Shown piece by piece: positions 6,794 to 14,025 of a DNA stretch of 18,532 nucleotides. Below the pieces are notes generated by a model. The model was not told the DNA's origin. It searched no databases and worked only from the letters and a program-made list of their open reading frames with translations. The position numbers and the translations under genes are program-made. The stretch spans positions 1-18,532 of the forward strand of contig JBKHJR010000057.1 of assembly GCA_046537975.1 (NCBI GenBank). The letters run 5' to 3'. Position 1 is the stretch's first letter, and every line of letters begins with the position of its first letter. This DNA is from JAWLDV01 sp046537975. GTDB taxonomy: Bacteria; Desulfobacterota; Desulfobulbia; Desulfobulbales; SURF-16.

Positions 6794-7318
6794 CTACCCT
6801 GTCCAGCCTTCCCAGTGCACCCGTTCCTCCTGGTAACGAGTGCGGGGTTCAGGCTCTTCCGCCGGCCATCCCAGGGCAATGCCGCACATGGGAATGATAT
6901 TTTCCGGGAGACTGAAAAGCTTCCTGATCTCCCCTATTCTCTCCTGGCGGGGGTGAATACCCAGCCAGCAGGAACCCAGGCCCAAGGCTCTGGCAGCCAG
7001 GAGAATGTTTTCCGTAGCCGCACTCAGATCCTGCAACATATAGGACTCTCTGCGGTCATGAGCTCTCTCTATATCCCCGCAGACAATAATACCAGCCCCG
7101 GCCTCCCGCAACATCTTGCCATTGGGCAGGATATCGGTTATCCGCTCCAGTATGGATTTATTCCGGACTACTATAAAATGCCAGGGATCCCTGCCAACCG
7201 CTGAAGGAGCCGCCATGGCCGCTTTCAGGAGATCGTTCAGAATCTCTTCCTGAATCTCCCCCTCTTGAAACTTACGGACGCTGCGCCTGGCAAAGATAAA
7301 ATCAAGTTTGGGATTCAA
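6794..7318 (-). CDS. Nitroreductase family protein (FMN-dependent)
   Basis: 174 residues, the size of a small single-domain nitroreductase. FARRSVRKF (residues 9-17) and AAPSAVGRDPWHFIVV (36-51) are the FMN phosphate and isoalloxazine contact regions; DLSAATENILLAARALGLGSCWLG (97-120) is the conserved dimer/FMN helix; GIALGWPAEEPEPRTRY is the typical ending. These enzymes use NAD(P)H and FMN to reduce nitro compounds, quinones or other substrates; the natural substrate cannot be told. The start is TTG (7318-7316), supported by a strong TAGGAGGT ribosome binding site 6 nt upstream. It is the first gene of a six-gene run down to the TVP38 gene and has a candidate promoter at 7441-7468. Confidence 0.92.
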   Translation of the reverse strand: MNPKLDFIFARRSVRKFQEGEIQEEILNDLLKAAMAAPSAVGRDPWHFIVVRNKSILERITDILPNGKMLREAGAGIIVCGDIERAHDRRESYMLQDLSAATENILLAARALGLGSCWLGIHPRQERIGEIRKLFSLPENIIPMCGIALGWPAEEPEPRTRYQEERVHWEGWTG

Positions 7319-7324
7319 TTGGCA

Positions 7325-7332
7325 ACCTCCTA
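7325..7332 (-). promoter_or_regulatory. Strong ribosome binding site that decides a TTG start (nitroreductase)
   Basis: On the minus strand TAGGAGGT lies 6 nt before the TTG at 7318-7316. No ATG or GTG is as well placed, and the second residue onwards (NPKLDFIFARRSVRKF) matches a nitroreductase N-terminus. Confidence 0.8.
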
Positions 7333-7440
7333 TTCCTTTGATTCTTAAAAACAGGAGTCAGAAGAGAGATGGTAGAGTCTGAATACTTCCGACTATTTCA
7401 GCCTGCCTTACTATTTTATTTAATTTTTTAATTCATTCAA

Positions 7441-7468
7441 ATTATAAACTGATAGAGCAGGTTGAAAA
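7441..7468 (-). promoter_or_regulatory. Candidate promoter of the nitroreductase-CULT-glucokinase operon
   Basis: On the minus strand: TTTTCA (7468-7463, 4 of 6), a 16-nt spacer and a perfect TATAAT (7446-7441), followed by a very AT-rich stretch. It lies in the 181-nt gap between the biotin ligase and nitroreductase genes, giving a leader of about 115 nt. No clear terminator for the carboxylase block is seen before it, so read-through is possible. Confidence 0.4.
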
Positions 7469-7499
7469 ATTCTTGTGATGTAAAGGAGATTATAGCAAA

Positions 7500-8399
7500 T
7501 CAGGAGAGATAGCGGATTTCGCCACTGTACTCGGTAATAATCCGATCTTCTTCTGAAATCCGCATCTGCAGGCCGCCCTCTTCGTCAATTCCCAGAACTT
7601 CCGCCTCATACTGAGACTCCTCTTCCACATTAAAACCAAAAAGGACGCGGCGCCCGGGGGAGTCGCTCAACTCATTATACCTTCGGATAAGAGGATGACC
7701 CGAGTCTTCTTCCCCCGCCAACTGGAGGGCTTCAAAGAAATGGAGAAGACCGACGTTCCAGGAAAGCTTGGCAAGGAGATCGACCAGAACCATTTTACGG
7801 TCACACTCTCCTCCCAGATAATCCCGGAAAGATATGGCGGAATCGGAGAGCTCCGCCGGAAAATCACTGTTGTTGACATTTATTCCGATTCCCAGCAGGA
7901 CATATTCCTCTCCGGAAAAGTTCGTAGTTTCGGTGAGGATACCTGCTGTCTTCCTGCCCCTGGTCTGGACATCATTGACCCACTTGATGGAAGCAGGGAG
8001 TCCGAAATGAACGGCGGTCTCGCAACAGGCAACACCTGCGGCCAGGGGTAGCAGACGGCTGGATCGGGGCAGAAGAGTATTGACGATCACCACAGTGATC
8101 CAGATACCGCCGGGCGGAGCATGCCAGTTCCGCTGGAAACGGCCTTTACCGGCGCCCAGGGATTCAGCTGAGATCACCATCCCACTGGGAAAAGACTTAC
8201 TTTCTTCTCCGTATTCCCTGATCAGGCAGCGGGCCTTTTCCATCCCCCGCTCCAGAAAAGGGAAAGAGCGCATCTCCGAACCGATACAGCTTCCGTAGCG
8301 GAAAATCTTATCAATAGAGGAAGAGGTGAATTCCCGGTCCCGGCGTTTTTTTTCCTCTTTCCCAATATAGCCGGAAAGGTCATCAGGAGTGCAGATCAA
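7500..8399 (-). CDS. birA: Biotin--[carboxyl carrier protein] ligase, group I (no DNA-binding domain)
   Basis: 299 residues. It would activate biotin with ATP and attach it to the carrier lysine. The biotinyl-adenylate loop is GAGKGRFQRNW (residues 82-92), a variant of the usual GRGRRGRxW; the arginine equivalent to E. coli Arg118 is kept as Arg87. KWVNDV (139-144), RKTAGIL with the catalytic-type Lys150, and GIGINVN (170-176) are standard. A C-terminal SH3-like part (about 248-299) is present. There is no N-terminal helix-turn-helix, so no BirA-type repressor role is expected. The TTG start (8399-8397) is the only start codon between an in-frame TAA and the conserved core, but has no good ribosome binding site; the true start is uncertain. 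It closes the carboxylase operon, consistent with a dedicated ligase for the carrier encoded just upstream. Confidence 0.87.
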   Translation of the reverse strand: MICTPDDLSGYIGKEEKKRRDREFTSSSIDKIFRYGSCIGSEMRSFPFLERGMEKARCLIREYGEESKSFPSGMVISAESLGAGKGRFQRNWHAPPGGIWITVVIVNTLLPRSSRLLPLAAGVACCETAVHFGLPASIKWVNDVQTRGRKTAGILTETTNFSGEEYVLLGIGINVNNSDFPAELSDSAISFRDYLGGECDRKMVLVDLLAKLSWNVGLLHFFEALQLAGEEDSGHPLIRRYNELSDSPGRRVLFGFNVEEESQYEAEVLGIDEEGGLQMRISEEDRIITEYSGEIRYLS

Positions 8400-8487
8400 G
8401 GTCTTGATATCTATGAATTGGCTTTAAAAAATTCCCCGAAAACTTGAGGAAACAGAAAGAGATAATGATGCGTTAGACCTATACCTA

Positions 8488-9138
8488 TCACGCCGGCCAT
8501 TCCGCCTTAACCCGGGTTATTATCTTTTCAATAAGCGGCAGCTTGTCCGGAGGGCACACTCCGATGAGGGGCTCGCCTCTCTCCACTGTGACCCCGGGTC
8601 TGAAGTAGACAGAATGGATGAGTCCAGGTTCGCCGGTATAGTATATCGGTGTGTCCCTTTTCATGAGAGACATGGTGAAAACCTCATCTCCCTCTTGAAC
8701 AGATACGGAACGCTGTCCGAATTTTTCAATACGGGACTGGATATCCAGGGAGAAAAAATACTTGGCCCGTTCCGGCGCCTTGAAGGGCACCAGCACCTGA
8801 CGGAGGATCAATTCAATAATCTCCATTTTCTTCAAGGGGTGGCGGATGGTAACTATTTTTTCGCCAGCCTCGATGAACTGGCCCTCCAGTTCTTGGGCCA
8901 CAAAGGAAACCACTCCGCTTGAAGGCGACATTATGGGCTTCACATTGCGTTCCCTGACAATATCGCAGAGATGGGTACCTGGGATATGATGCCATTGGCC
9001 GCTGACTCCCTTGACCTCATCCCCCAGCCCCACATAAAAATAAATTTCGCCGGTATGCTGGGAATAAAGGTCTACATAACCGTAGGGATCCTCCCGGTAT
9101 TCTTTAAGAATTGACTCGTAATCTATGGATTCACTCAT
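8488..9138 (-). CDS. Biotin carboxyl carrier protein-like, biotin/lipoyl-attachment domain
   Basis: 216 residues. Two hammerhead-like stretches are visible. The first, residues about 66-100 (VKPIMSPSSGVVSFV...EGQFIEAGEKIVTI), lacks a clear attachment lysine. The second, about 143-196, reads VQEGDEVFTMSLMKRDTPI then GLIHSVYFRPGVTVERGEPLIGV, the layout of a biotinyl domain. Lys160 in SLMKRD takes the place of the lysine in the common AMKM motif and is the proposed biotin site. The N-terminal ~60 residues are unassigned. The protein would carry carboxybiotin between the biotin carboxylase and the fused carboxyltransferase encoded just upstream. Neighbours make the role likely; sequence alone would allow a lipoyl-type protein. 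ATG at 9138-9136 has no strong ribosome binding site. Confidence 0.8.
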   Translation of the reverse strand: MSESIDYESILKEYREDPYGYVDLYSQHTGEIYFYVGLGDEVKGVSGQWHHIPGTHLCDIVRERNVKPIMSPSSGVVSFVAQELEGQFIEAGEKIVTIRHPLKKMEIIELILRQVLVPFKAPERAKYFFSLDIQSRIEKFGQRSVSVQEGDEVFTMSLMKRDTPIYYTGEPGLIHSVYFRPGVTVERGEPLIGVCPPDKLPLIEKIITRVKAEWPA

Positions 9139-9180
9139 ACGTCAGGTGCTAAGTTTTTAAGTTTTAGGTTTCAGGCCAGG
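9139..9180. repeat. Degenerate heptamer repeat in the carboxyltransferase-carrier gap
   Basis: TAAGTTT units recur at about 9151-9164, followed by TAGGTTT and CAGG-type units. This is close in style to the TTTCAGG repeat at 747-760. It fills most of the 59-nt gap before the carrier gene, which has no other recognisable element. Confidence 0.45.
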
Positions 9181-9197
9181 TACCGGATGTTGGCTGA

Positions 9198-11459
9198 TCA
9201 CCTGTAATAGAGACTGGAGCCGCCCATGGTCATCAGGGCCTTATGAAGATTGCCCCGGAACTCCCTCCTGTCCCAGATACCATGGATATGGCCCCTTTTA
9301 AGGGCATTTCTGGCACTGTGGTAATCAGGGGGGATGTCCTCTCCGGTGGTATCCCTGATAACCCGGGGACCGGCAAAACCGATCCTGCTTGACCTGATGG
9401 CAAACTGATAGTGAGAGCAGCCCAGGAAACTGGCCACCGGCCCGGCATAGGAATTGTTGTCGTAAACAACTATGTAGAGTCCACCGGAGTCCACGTATTC
9501 CCTTACAGCCATAGTGCATTTAGGCATCTGGACGACTCCCATGGTTCCTTCCTGGATACGGATGCCGCCGGTGGAATGAACATAGGCCAGCAGGGGCCGC
9601 CGTTTCAGCATGGCCAGATCACAGGCCCGGACCAACTTTTCTCCTTCCGCCGAGCCCACGGTACCATTGCGGAAATCGCTGTAAAGAATGGCCACCACCA
9701 GCTCTACCCCCATCACCTTGGCTTCAAAGGTAATTATCCCGCTCTTGCGGCGGGTCCTGTTCTTGGCCTCCTGCAGCCTTTTTTCAAAGCCTGGTGACTG
9801 CAGGGGATTGCCGGCGGTAATCTCCCGGTTGAACTCGCTTACCGAGCCCTGATCAAAGAGATGAGAGATGTACCAGTGATATTCCAGGGGAAAATGATGA
9901 CCGCAGTTTTCACAGACCCCGCAGAACTCGCCGTAGAGATCAGGGACCCAGAGATCAAGACAGCCCTGATTTTCGGAATTGGGGCAGGTAACAGTACGAT
10001 CTTCATTGGCCAGAGGACTGGTATAAGTATCACCGAATTCAATGGCCGCATTCTGGGAAAAGCCGTTGCTGACCAAAGGTCTTGCCTCCCCTTCTTCATC
10101 ACCACTTTTGCGGGCCAGAAAATCATAGGCAGAAGTCAGAGCCCCGGCAATATGTTTCCAGAGCATTGAACCTTCTCCGGAAACATCCCTGATCACATGC
10201 TTCACCTGCTTATGTTTACTACGGAAGAGATCGTATCTGAGATTATAGTAAAAACTGTAGGCCCCTTTCTGGAGCCGCTCCCACTTTAACTCCATGGGAG
10301 ACAGCTCTCCACCTAAGCCGGCAGTGGCCAGCTGCCTGTAGCGCTGGGAACGGAGCTCAAGTATCCTTTTTATTTCCCGTCGGTTGAGTTCCCAGGACAA
10401 CTGCATCGGCTGGTCATTATCAGCCTCCTCTTCAGCTTTCCGCAGCTTAACAGAATAGGCCCGTATGGCCCGAAAGCTCTTGGCGCTTAAAATTACTTCA
10501 TCAGTGGCCCGGATCATCTCGAATCTGAGCTTTTTGAAAAAGGCAAAATCATCGCGGCGGGCTCCCAGCACCGGCTCTTCTATTATCTGGTCAATATTTC
10601 CCAACTCCAGGTTGTCTTCCGCAGTTATCTTCAGCCTGGCGGCACAGTCCTCAGCGAGATCCTGCGGGATGTGCTTCCCTTCCTTGATCTTGCCTTCGAT
10701 TGCCGCAGCACCCTCGGGTGAGATGACGGAGTAGTAGCCATGGGAGAACATCAATCGATAATCGGACAAGCCGACAGCCTCAGCCCCTCCTGAACCTCCT
10801 TCGGAGATAACCGAAATCACGGGGACCTTGAGCTTGGCCATGGTATAAATATTGGTGGCAATCTGCTGGGCCGCTCCGGGATACTCTTCTATGGGAAAGG
10901 ACCCGGGAGTAAAGATATAAGAGTGGATCGGGATTCCCTCGGTCTGGGCAACCTGCATGAAATGCAGGGCCTTGGCATTGCCCCAGGGCTTGCTGGACCC
11001 TCCGTTACGATATTCCTCACCATGTCCCTTTTCATGCCCTATGACCATAACCTGCTGGGTATAGGACCGGTCCTTGACGCTTCGGATAATCGTGGCCTTG
11101 GCGCAGACCATGGAGGGATCGATATTGGCCTCCTGCTCTCCTCCCAGTTCCGTGTAATCTTCATAAACATTTTCCAGAATGTCCTGTAGAGAGAAACGGA
11201 GGGGACTGCGGACGATACGAACCCGCTCCATAGGTGTCAGGGTCTCCTCACAGCGCTGCTCCAAAAAGCTTATGCCTTTTTCCAGGGTGTCCAGTTCCTG
11301 GCGCAGCTTTCTTTTGGGAAGTTCATAAAGGGTGTCGCGAATATATTTCTGTTTATCCTGGAGCTGGACAAGGTTACCCCATTGCGGATCACCTTTAACC
11401 TGGATCATGTAGTCGATCCGTTCTGCAGCTCGCAAAAGTCTTTTTCGTATATCTTCCAT
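9198..11459 (-). CDS. accAD: Acetyl/acyl-CoA carboxylase carboxyltransferase, alpha and beta subunits fused in one chain
   Basis: 753 residues with the AccA-like half first and the AccD-like half second. Alpha half: RSPLRFSLQDILENVYEDY (84-102), VMVIGHEKG (137-145), the TPGSFP and EEYPGAAQQIA segments (184-201) and the oxyanion region ISEGGSGGAEAVG then YYSVISPEGAAAI (218-254). A charged linker covers about 300-480. Beta half: a zinc ribbon (Cys492, Cys500, Cys516, Cys519; Cys513 also near), DFRNGTVGSAEGEKLVRA (595-612), STGGIRIQEG (629-638) and IGFAGPRVIRDT (693-704). Fusing both halves fixes 1:1 stoichiometry. It would transfer CO2 from carboxybiotin to an acyl-CoA, by default acetyl-CoA. 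The fused chain is longer than a bare AccA plus AccD core because of its linker. It lies 106 nt after the biotin carboxylase gene and 59 nt before the carrier. Confidence 0.92.
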   Translation of the reverse strand: MEDIRKRLLRAAERIDYMIQVKGDPQWGNLVQLQDKQKYIRDTLYELPKRKLRQELDTLEKGISFLEQRCEETLTPMERVRIVRSPLRFSLQDILENVYEDYTELGGEQEANIDPSMVCAKATIIRSVKDRSYTQQVMVIGHEKGHGEEYRNGGSSKPWGNAKALHFMQVAQTEGIPIHSYIFTPGSFPIEEYPGAAQQIATNIYTMAKLKVPVISVISEGGSGGAEAVGLSDYRLMFSHGYYSVISPEGAAAIEGKIKEGKHIPQDLAEDCAARLKITAEDNLELGNIDQIIEEPVLGARRDDFAFFKKLRFEMIRATDEVILSAKSFRAIRAYSVKLRKAEEEADNDQPMQLSWELNRREIKRILELRSQRYRQLATAGLGGELSPMELKWERLQKGAYSFYYNLRYDLFRSKHKQVKHVIRDVSGEGSMLWKHIAGALTSAYDFLARKSGDEEGEARPLVSNGFSQNAAIEFGDTYTSPLANEDRTVTCPNSENQGCLDLWVPDLYGEFCGVCENCGHHFPLEYHWYISHLFDQGSVSEFNREITAGNPLQSPGFEKRLQEAKNRTRRKSGIITFEAKVMGVELVVAILYSDFRNGTVGSAEGEKLVRACDLAMLKRRPLLAYVHSTGGIRIQEGTMGVVQMPKCTMAVREYVDSGGLYIVVYDNNSYAGPVASFLGCSHYQFAIRSSRIGFAGPRVIRDTTGEDIPPDYHSARNALKRGHIHGIWDRREFRGNLHKALMTMGGSSLYYR

Positions 11460-11565
11460 TAGGTTATTTTGCCTAAGTTTTAATTGCTGAGTAGTAAGGG
11501 ATGGATAGTGGGAAAGACCAACCTATACTTTTTCTGAATACTCACATCAATCCCGTCTTTTCTCA

Positions 11566-12981
11566 TCAGAAAGTAAGAAGTTTGTCGATATTTCTCTGGA
11601 GATAATCCAGATTTGTCTGGATTGGCTCCCCTGCCCCATTATTTCCCGCTATCTCAATTCCCTTTAGGAAATTTCGTCCACGTTCCTTGGCCTGATCCAT
11701 ATTCTCCCCCCAGACTACAGCCAGTGCCAGATTGGGGTCATAATCACTGGGTATAAGATAGGGACGATCACATGGGACATGGGTGTAGACTGCAGCCCAA
11801 TCAGCATCAGAATAAGAAAAACGGGAGATAGTTCCGATCCAGGGGATGAAGCCCTTGTCAGGATTTTCCGCAACGATACGGAACTCTATACTGGCTCCCT
11901 TAAATTCTATATCCTTCTGACTGTAACCAAGCTTATCACCCAGGGCAAGCCTTATTTGCTCTTGAATCAGATTGGGCTGCTTGTTGTCAATGTAACTGAT
12001 CCTGGCGGAAACATCGTTTTCCACTTGAATCCTGGTGTTGACCTCAAGGAGGTAAGGCTGGCCTTCGCGGGTAACGATCCATTCCCAGGTCCCTACATTA
12101 TCATACTGCACATGATCTGCCAATTTCAGAGAATAGGAAACAATCTCCTCAAGTACCTTCCGGGCATCAAAATTATAGGAATAACAACTGGTGTCAAAGC
12201 CGGGAGCCGCTTCCAGCCTCTTCTGCCTTCCCGTACTCTGGATAGTGCAGTTTCTGGTTCCGAAATGGACCCGTTCCCCGTGCTTATTGCAGGTCAGCTG
12301 GACTTCAATATGGTTATAGTCCCGGAGGCACTGTTCAATCAGGACCCCACCGTCTCCGAACTGACGCTTGGCATAGTTGGTTATCTGCCGATAGGTCCGC
12401 CGGAACTGTTCAAGCTGATAGACTTCTTCGATCCCCATACCTCCACCGCCGGCGGCAGCCTTTACCAGGATGGAAGGCTCATTTATGCCTTGCCTGCGCT
12501 GAGCCCTCATGAGATTTTCGGCGATCACCTCGGCATCGAGTTCATTGTAAATAGGGTCAGAGGTTCCGGGAATGGTAGGAATATCCAGTTCTTCAGCTAC
12601 TTTTTTGGTATTGATCTTATCGCCCAGATCCTTGATAACCCCCCAGTCCGGTCCAATAAAGGTTAAAGGACGGCTCCTGGTGGTAACCCGTCTGGCAAAC
12701 CGGTAATCTTCAGAAAAAAAACCGTAGCCCGGATGAATAGCGGTGCAGCCTGTATGATCAGCCACGGCAAGGATATCATTGGGATCGGTGTAGCTTGAAA
12801 CTTTCCAGGCCTTCTTCTCCCCTTTCTCCTGGAGATAGGGGTAAACATGGTCTGACTCTTTGTCGCCTTCAGTATATATAACCACGTAGTCCAGGCCCAA
12901 CTCCCGGCAGGCTCTGGCAATACGGGTGGCGATCTCCCCTCGGTTGGCAATCAGAACTTTTCCTTTCCGCTTTGAAACCAT
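11566..12981 (-). CDS. accC: Biotin carboxylase subunit of acetyl/acyl-CoA carboxylase
   Basis: 471 residues with the ATP-grasp biotin carboxylase fold. VLIANRGEIATRIARACREL (9-28) and IHPGYGFFSEDYRFA (82-96) mark the N-terminal domain; KAAAGGGGMGIEEV (174-187) is the glycine-rich ATP lid; HIEVQLTCNKHGERVHF and RNCTIQ (224-248) follow. The active-site segment reads LLEVNTRIQVENDVSARIS (311-329), where most relatives have EMNTRLQVEHPVTE. Arg317, Gln319 and Glu321 are kept but His-Pro is replaced by Asn-Asp. The C-terminal YDxxLA segment is also altered (YDPNLALAVV). It should carboxylate biotin on the nearby carrier using bicarbonate and ATP. ATG at 12981-12979 has an AGGA site 8 nt upstream. 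First gene of the carboxylase block. Confidence 0.92.
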   Translation of the reverse strand: MVSKRKGKVLIANRGEIATRIARACRELGLDYVVIYTEGDKESDHVYPYLQEKGEKKAWKVSSYTDPNDILAVADHTGCTAIHPGYGFFSEDYRFARRVTTRSRPLTFIGPDWGVIKDLGDKINTKKVAEELDIPTIPGTSDPIYNELDAEVIAENLMRAQRRQGINEPSILVKAAAGGGGMGIEEVYQLEQFRRTYRQITNYAKRQFGDGGVLIEQCLRDYNHIEVQLTCNKHGERVHFGTRNCTIQSTGRQKRLEAAPGFDTSCYSYNFDARKVLEEIVSYSLKLADHVQYDNVGTWEWIVTREGQPYLLEVNTRIQVENDVSARISYIDNKQPNLIQEQIRLALGDKLGYSQKDIEFKGASIEFRIVAENPDKGFIPWIGTISRFSYSDADWAAVYTHVPCDRPYLIPSDYDPNLALAVVWGENMDQAKERGRNFLKGIEIAGNNGAGEPIQTNLDYLQRNIDKLLTF

Positions 12982-13031
12982 TATATTTGTCCTGTTTATC
13001 GTTACAGTGGGACTAACTTTTCAAAATAACT

Positions 13032-13060
13032 ATGTTAACTTTATCAGGCGGATTTTGCAA
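13032..13060 (-). promoter_or_regulatory. Candidate proximal promoter of the carboxylase operon
   Basis: On the minus strand: TTGCAA (13060-13055), a 17-nt spacer and TAACAT (13037-13032), each 4 of 6 to consensus. It would give a leader of about 45 nt to accC. It competes with the better-marked distal candidate at 13229-13256. Confidence 0.3.
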
Positions 13061-13140
13061 GACGCCCCCGGAATTACAGAGCTGCTCAAGGTCCCAACCA
13101 GATATCAATCGCTGAATTGTAGTCAATCGGCATGATTTGA

Positions 13141-13196
13141 GGCTGAAACCGGTTCCAAAAAACTCAAGGCTCCGGTACAAAGTGTAAGTATCAGCC
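13141..13196. other. Nested inverted repeats in the accC leader region
   Basis: GGCTGA (13141-13146) pairs with TCAGCC (13191-13196). Inside it ACCGG (13148-13152) pairs with CCGGT (13172-13176). If the distal promoter is used, this lies in the ~240-nt leader of accC and could fold as RNA. It matches no riboswitch class I know. The rest of the 316-nt gap between yqeY and accC holds only the promoter candidates listed. Confidence 0.25.
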
Positions 13197-13228
13197 GACC
13201 GAGTTACAAATCGATGTTTAGCAATGCC

Positions 13229-13256
13229 CTTATAACAGAATGATTCTGTAAGTAAA
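13229..13256 (-). promoter_or_regulatory. Candidate distal promoter of the carboxylase operon, spacer filled by a palindrome
   Basis: On the minus strand: TTTACT (13256-13251, 4 of 6), a 16-nt spacer and TATAAG (13234-13229, 5 of 6). The 15-bp perfect palindrome ACAGAATGATTCTGT (13235-13249; 7-bp arms around one base) fills all but one base of the spacer, the place where a dimeric repressor would block RNA polymerase. Its one-base centre makes it a poor RNA hairpin, which argues against a yqeY terminator. Confidence 0.4.
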
Positions 13257-13297
13257 GACGAAATTTGCCGATTACTGTCCGGCAGAATAAAATAAGA

Positions 13298-13705
13298 TTA
13301 CTCAGACTGATAGTTCTGCAGAACAGTTTTGACCTGATTCCCGTCAACACTGGCACCGAAATGGGCCATAATATCCCGTATAGCCTGCATTTTATTCTTA
13401 TACTTGCTGAAATCGATATTATCCGCAATCCAACGGCGGATCTCATCATCTGAAACCGTCTGCGGCAGATAGGATTCAAGGATTTCAATATACCTTGAAT
13501 CCCCTGGCTTTCCGGACTGGGCCCGGGATTCCTGCTCGGATTTGATCATTTTCTTTATAATTTTTACCACTTCGCCATCATCGAGATCCTTTGCTTCGGA
13601 CCGGCCGAATTCACCGATAACAATCCGCAGAGCATTCCTCTTTTCCTCATCCCTTTCTTTCATCGCCTGTTTCAGGTCCAGCTTGATTTTCTCCTGGATA
13701 CGCAT
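13298..13705 (-). CDS. yqeY: GatB/YqeY domain-containing protein
   Basis: 135 residues, slightly short of the common 147-150. It starts MRIQEKIKLDLKQAMKERDEEKRNALRIVIGEF, the YqeY N-terminus, and continues with SYLPQTVSDDEIRRWI and the tail helical region ending QVKTVLQNY. YqeY resembles the tail domain of the GatB amidotransferase subunit and is thought to contact tRNA or assist tRNA-dependent amidation; its exact function is not established. ATG at 13705-13703 has a strong ribosome binding site, AGAGGAGC, about 7 nt upstream. It stands alone at the divergent point with lnt. The carboxylase block lies downstream after a 316-nt gap, so it may or may not share transcripts with yqeY. Confidence 0.9.
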   Translation of the reverse strand: MRIQEKIKLDLKQAMKERDEEKRNALRIVIGEFGRSEAKDLDDGEVVKIIKKMIKSEQESRAQSGKPGDSRYIEILESYLPQTVSDDEIRRWIADNIDFSKYKNKMQAIRDIMAHFGASVDGNQVKTVLQNYQSE

Positions 13706-13795
13706 TATTAAAGCTCCTCTTTAATATTAAATTGATTCTGATCATGAATATTTTCCCTGAAACTGCAATAAAGAAACCCGATTCCGGATCAATAA

Positions 13796-13824
13796 TTGAC
13801 GTATAGACCAGAACGATATATATC
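13796..13824 (+). promoter_or_regulatory. Candidate distal promoter of lnt in the divergent gap
   Basis: TTGACG (13796-13801, 5 of 6), a 17-nt spacer and TATATC (13819-13824, 4 of 6). It would give a leader of about 195 nt. The divergent gap 13706-14025 otherwise holds a 12-bp palindrome TTTAATATTAAA (13720-13731) just upstream of the yqeY ribosome binding site, and a closer lnt -10 candidate; no gene is seen in it. Confidence 0.35.
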
Positions 13825-13941
13825 TTAACAGACGGTTCAGCATATTAAGCAGTTAGGGGGTCTGTAAAAGCCAAGATTCCAAAATAAAATTCATCTTCCT
13901 GAACTGGCCTGATTTTTCGAAATAGCCTGTTATTTTACAGA

Positions 13942-13969
13942 TAGTTACTTAGGACTCCGGAGTTATAAT
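13942..13969 (+). promoter_or_regulatory. Candidate proximal promoter of lnt (perfect -10, weak -35)
   Basis: TATAAT at 13964-13969, 57 nt before the lnt ATG, directly preceded by the 10-bp palindrome ACTCCGGAGT (13954-13963). The best -35 (TAGTTA at 13942-13947, 16-nt spacer) is poor, so an activator would be needed or the distal promoter is the main one. Confidence 0.3.
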
Positions 13970-14025
13970 TCGGCATTCAAAAATAAATTAAGGTATCAAA
14001 TACTTCAAACACACCCTGTTCTTCA

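Noticed and set aside
11779..12666. Long plus-strand open frame (295 codons) opposite accC
   Set aside because: It is antisense to a gene with strong biotin carboxylase motifs, has no recognisable domain or ribosome binding site, and reflects codon bias of the real gene.
13706..14025. tRNA or small RNA in the divergent gap
   Set aside because: No cloverleaf, T-loop consensus or terminator hairpin was found; only promoter-like elements and short palindromes.
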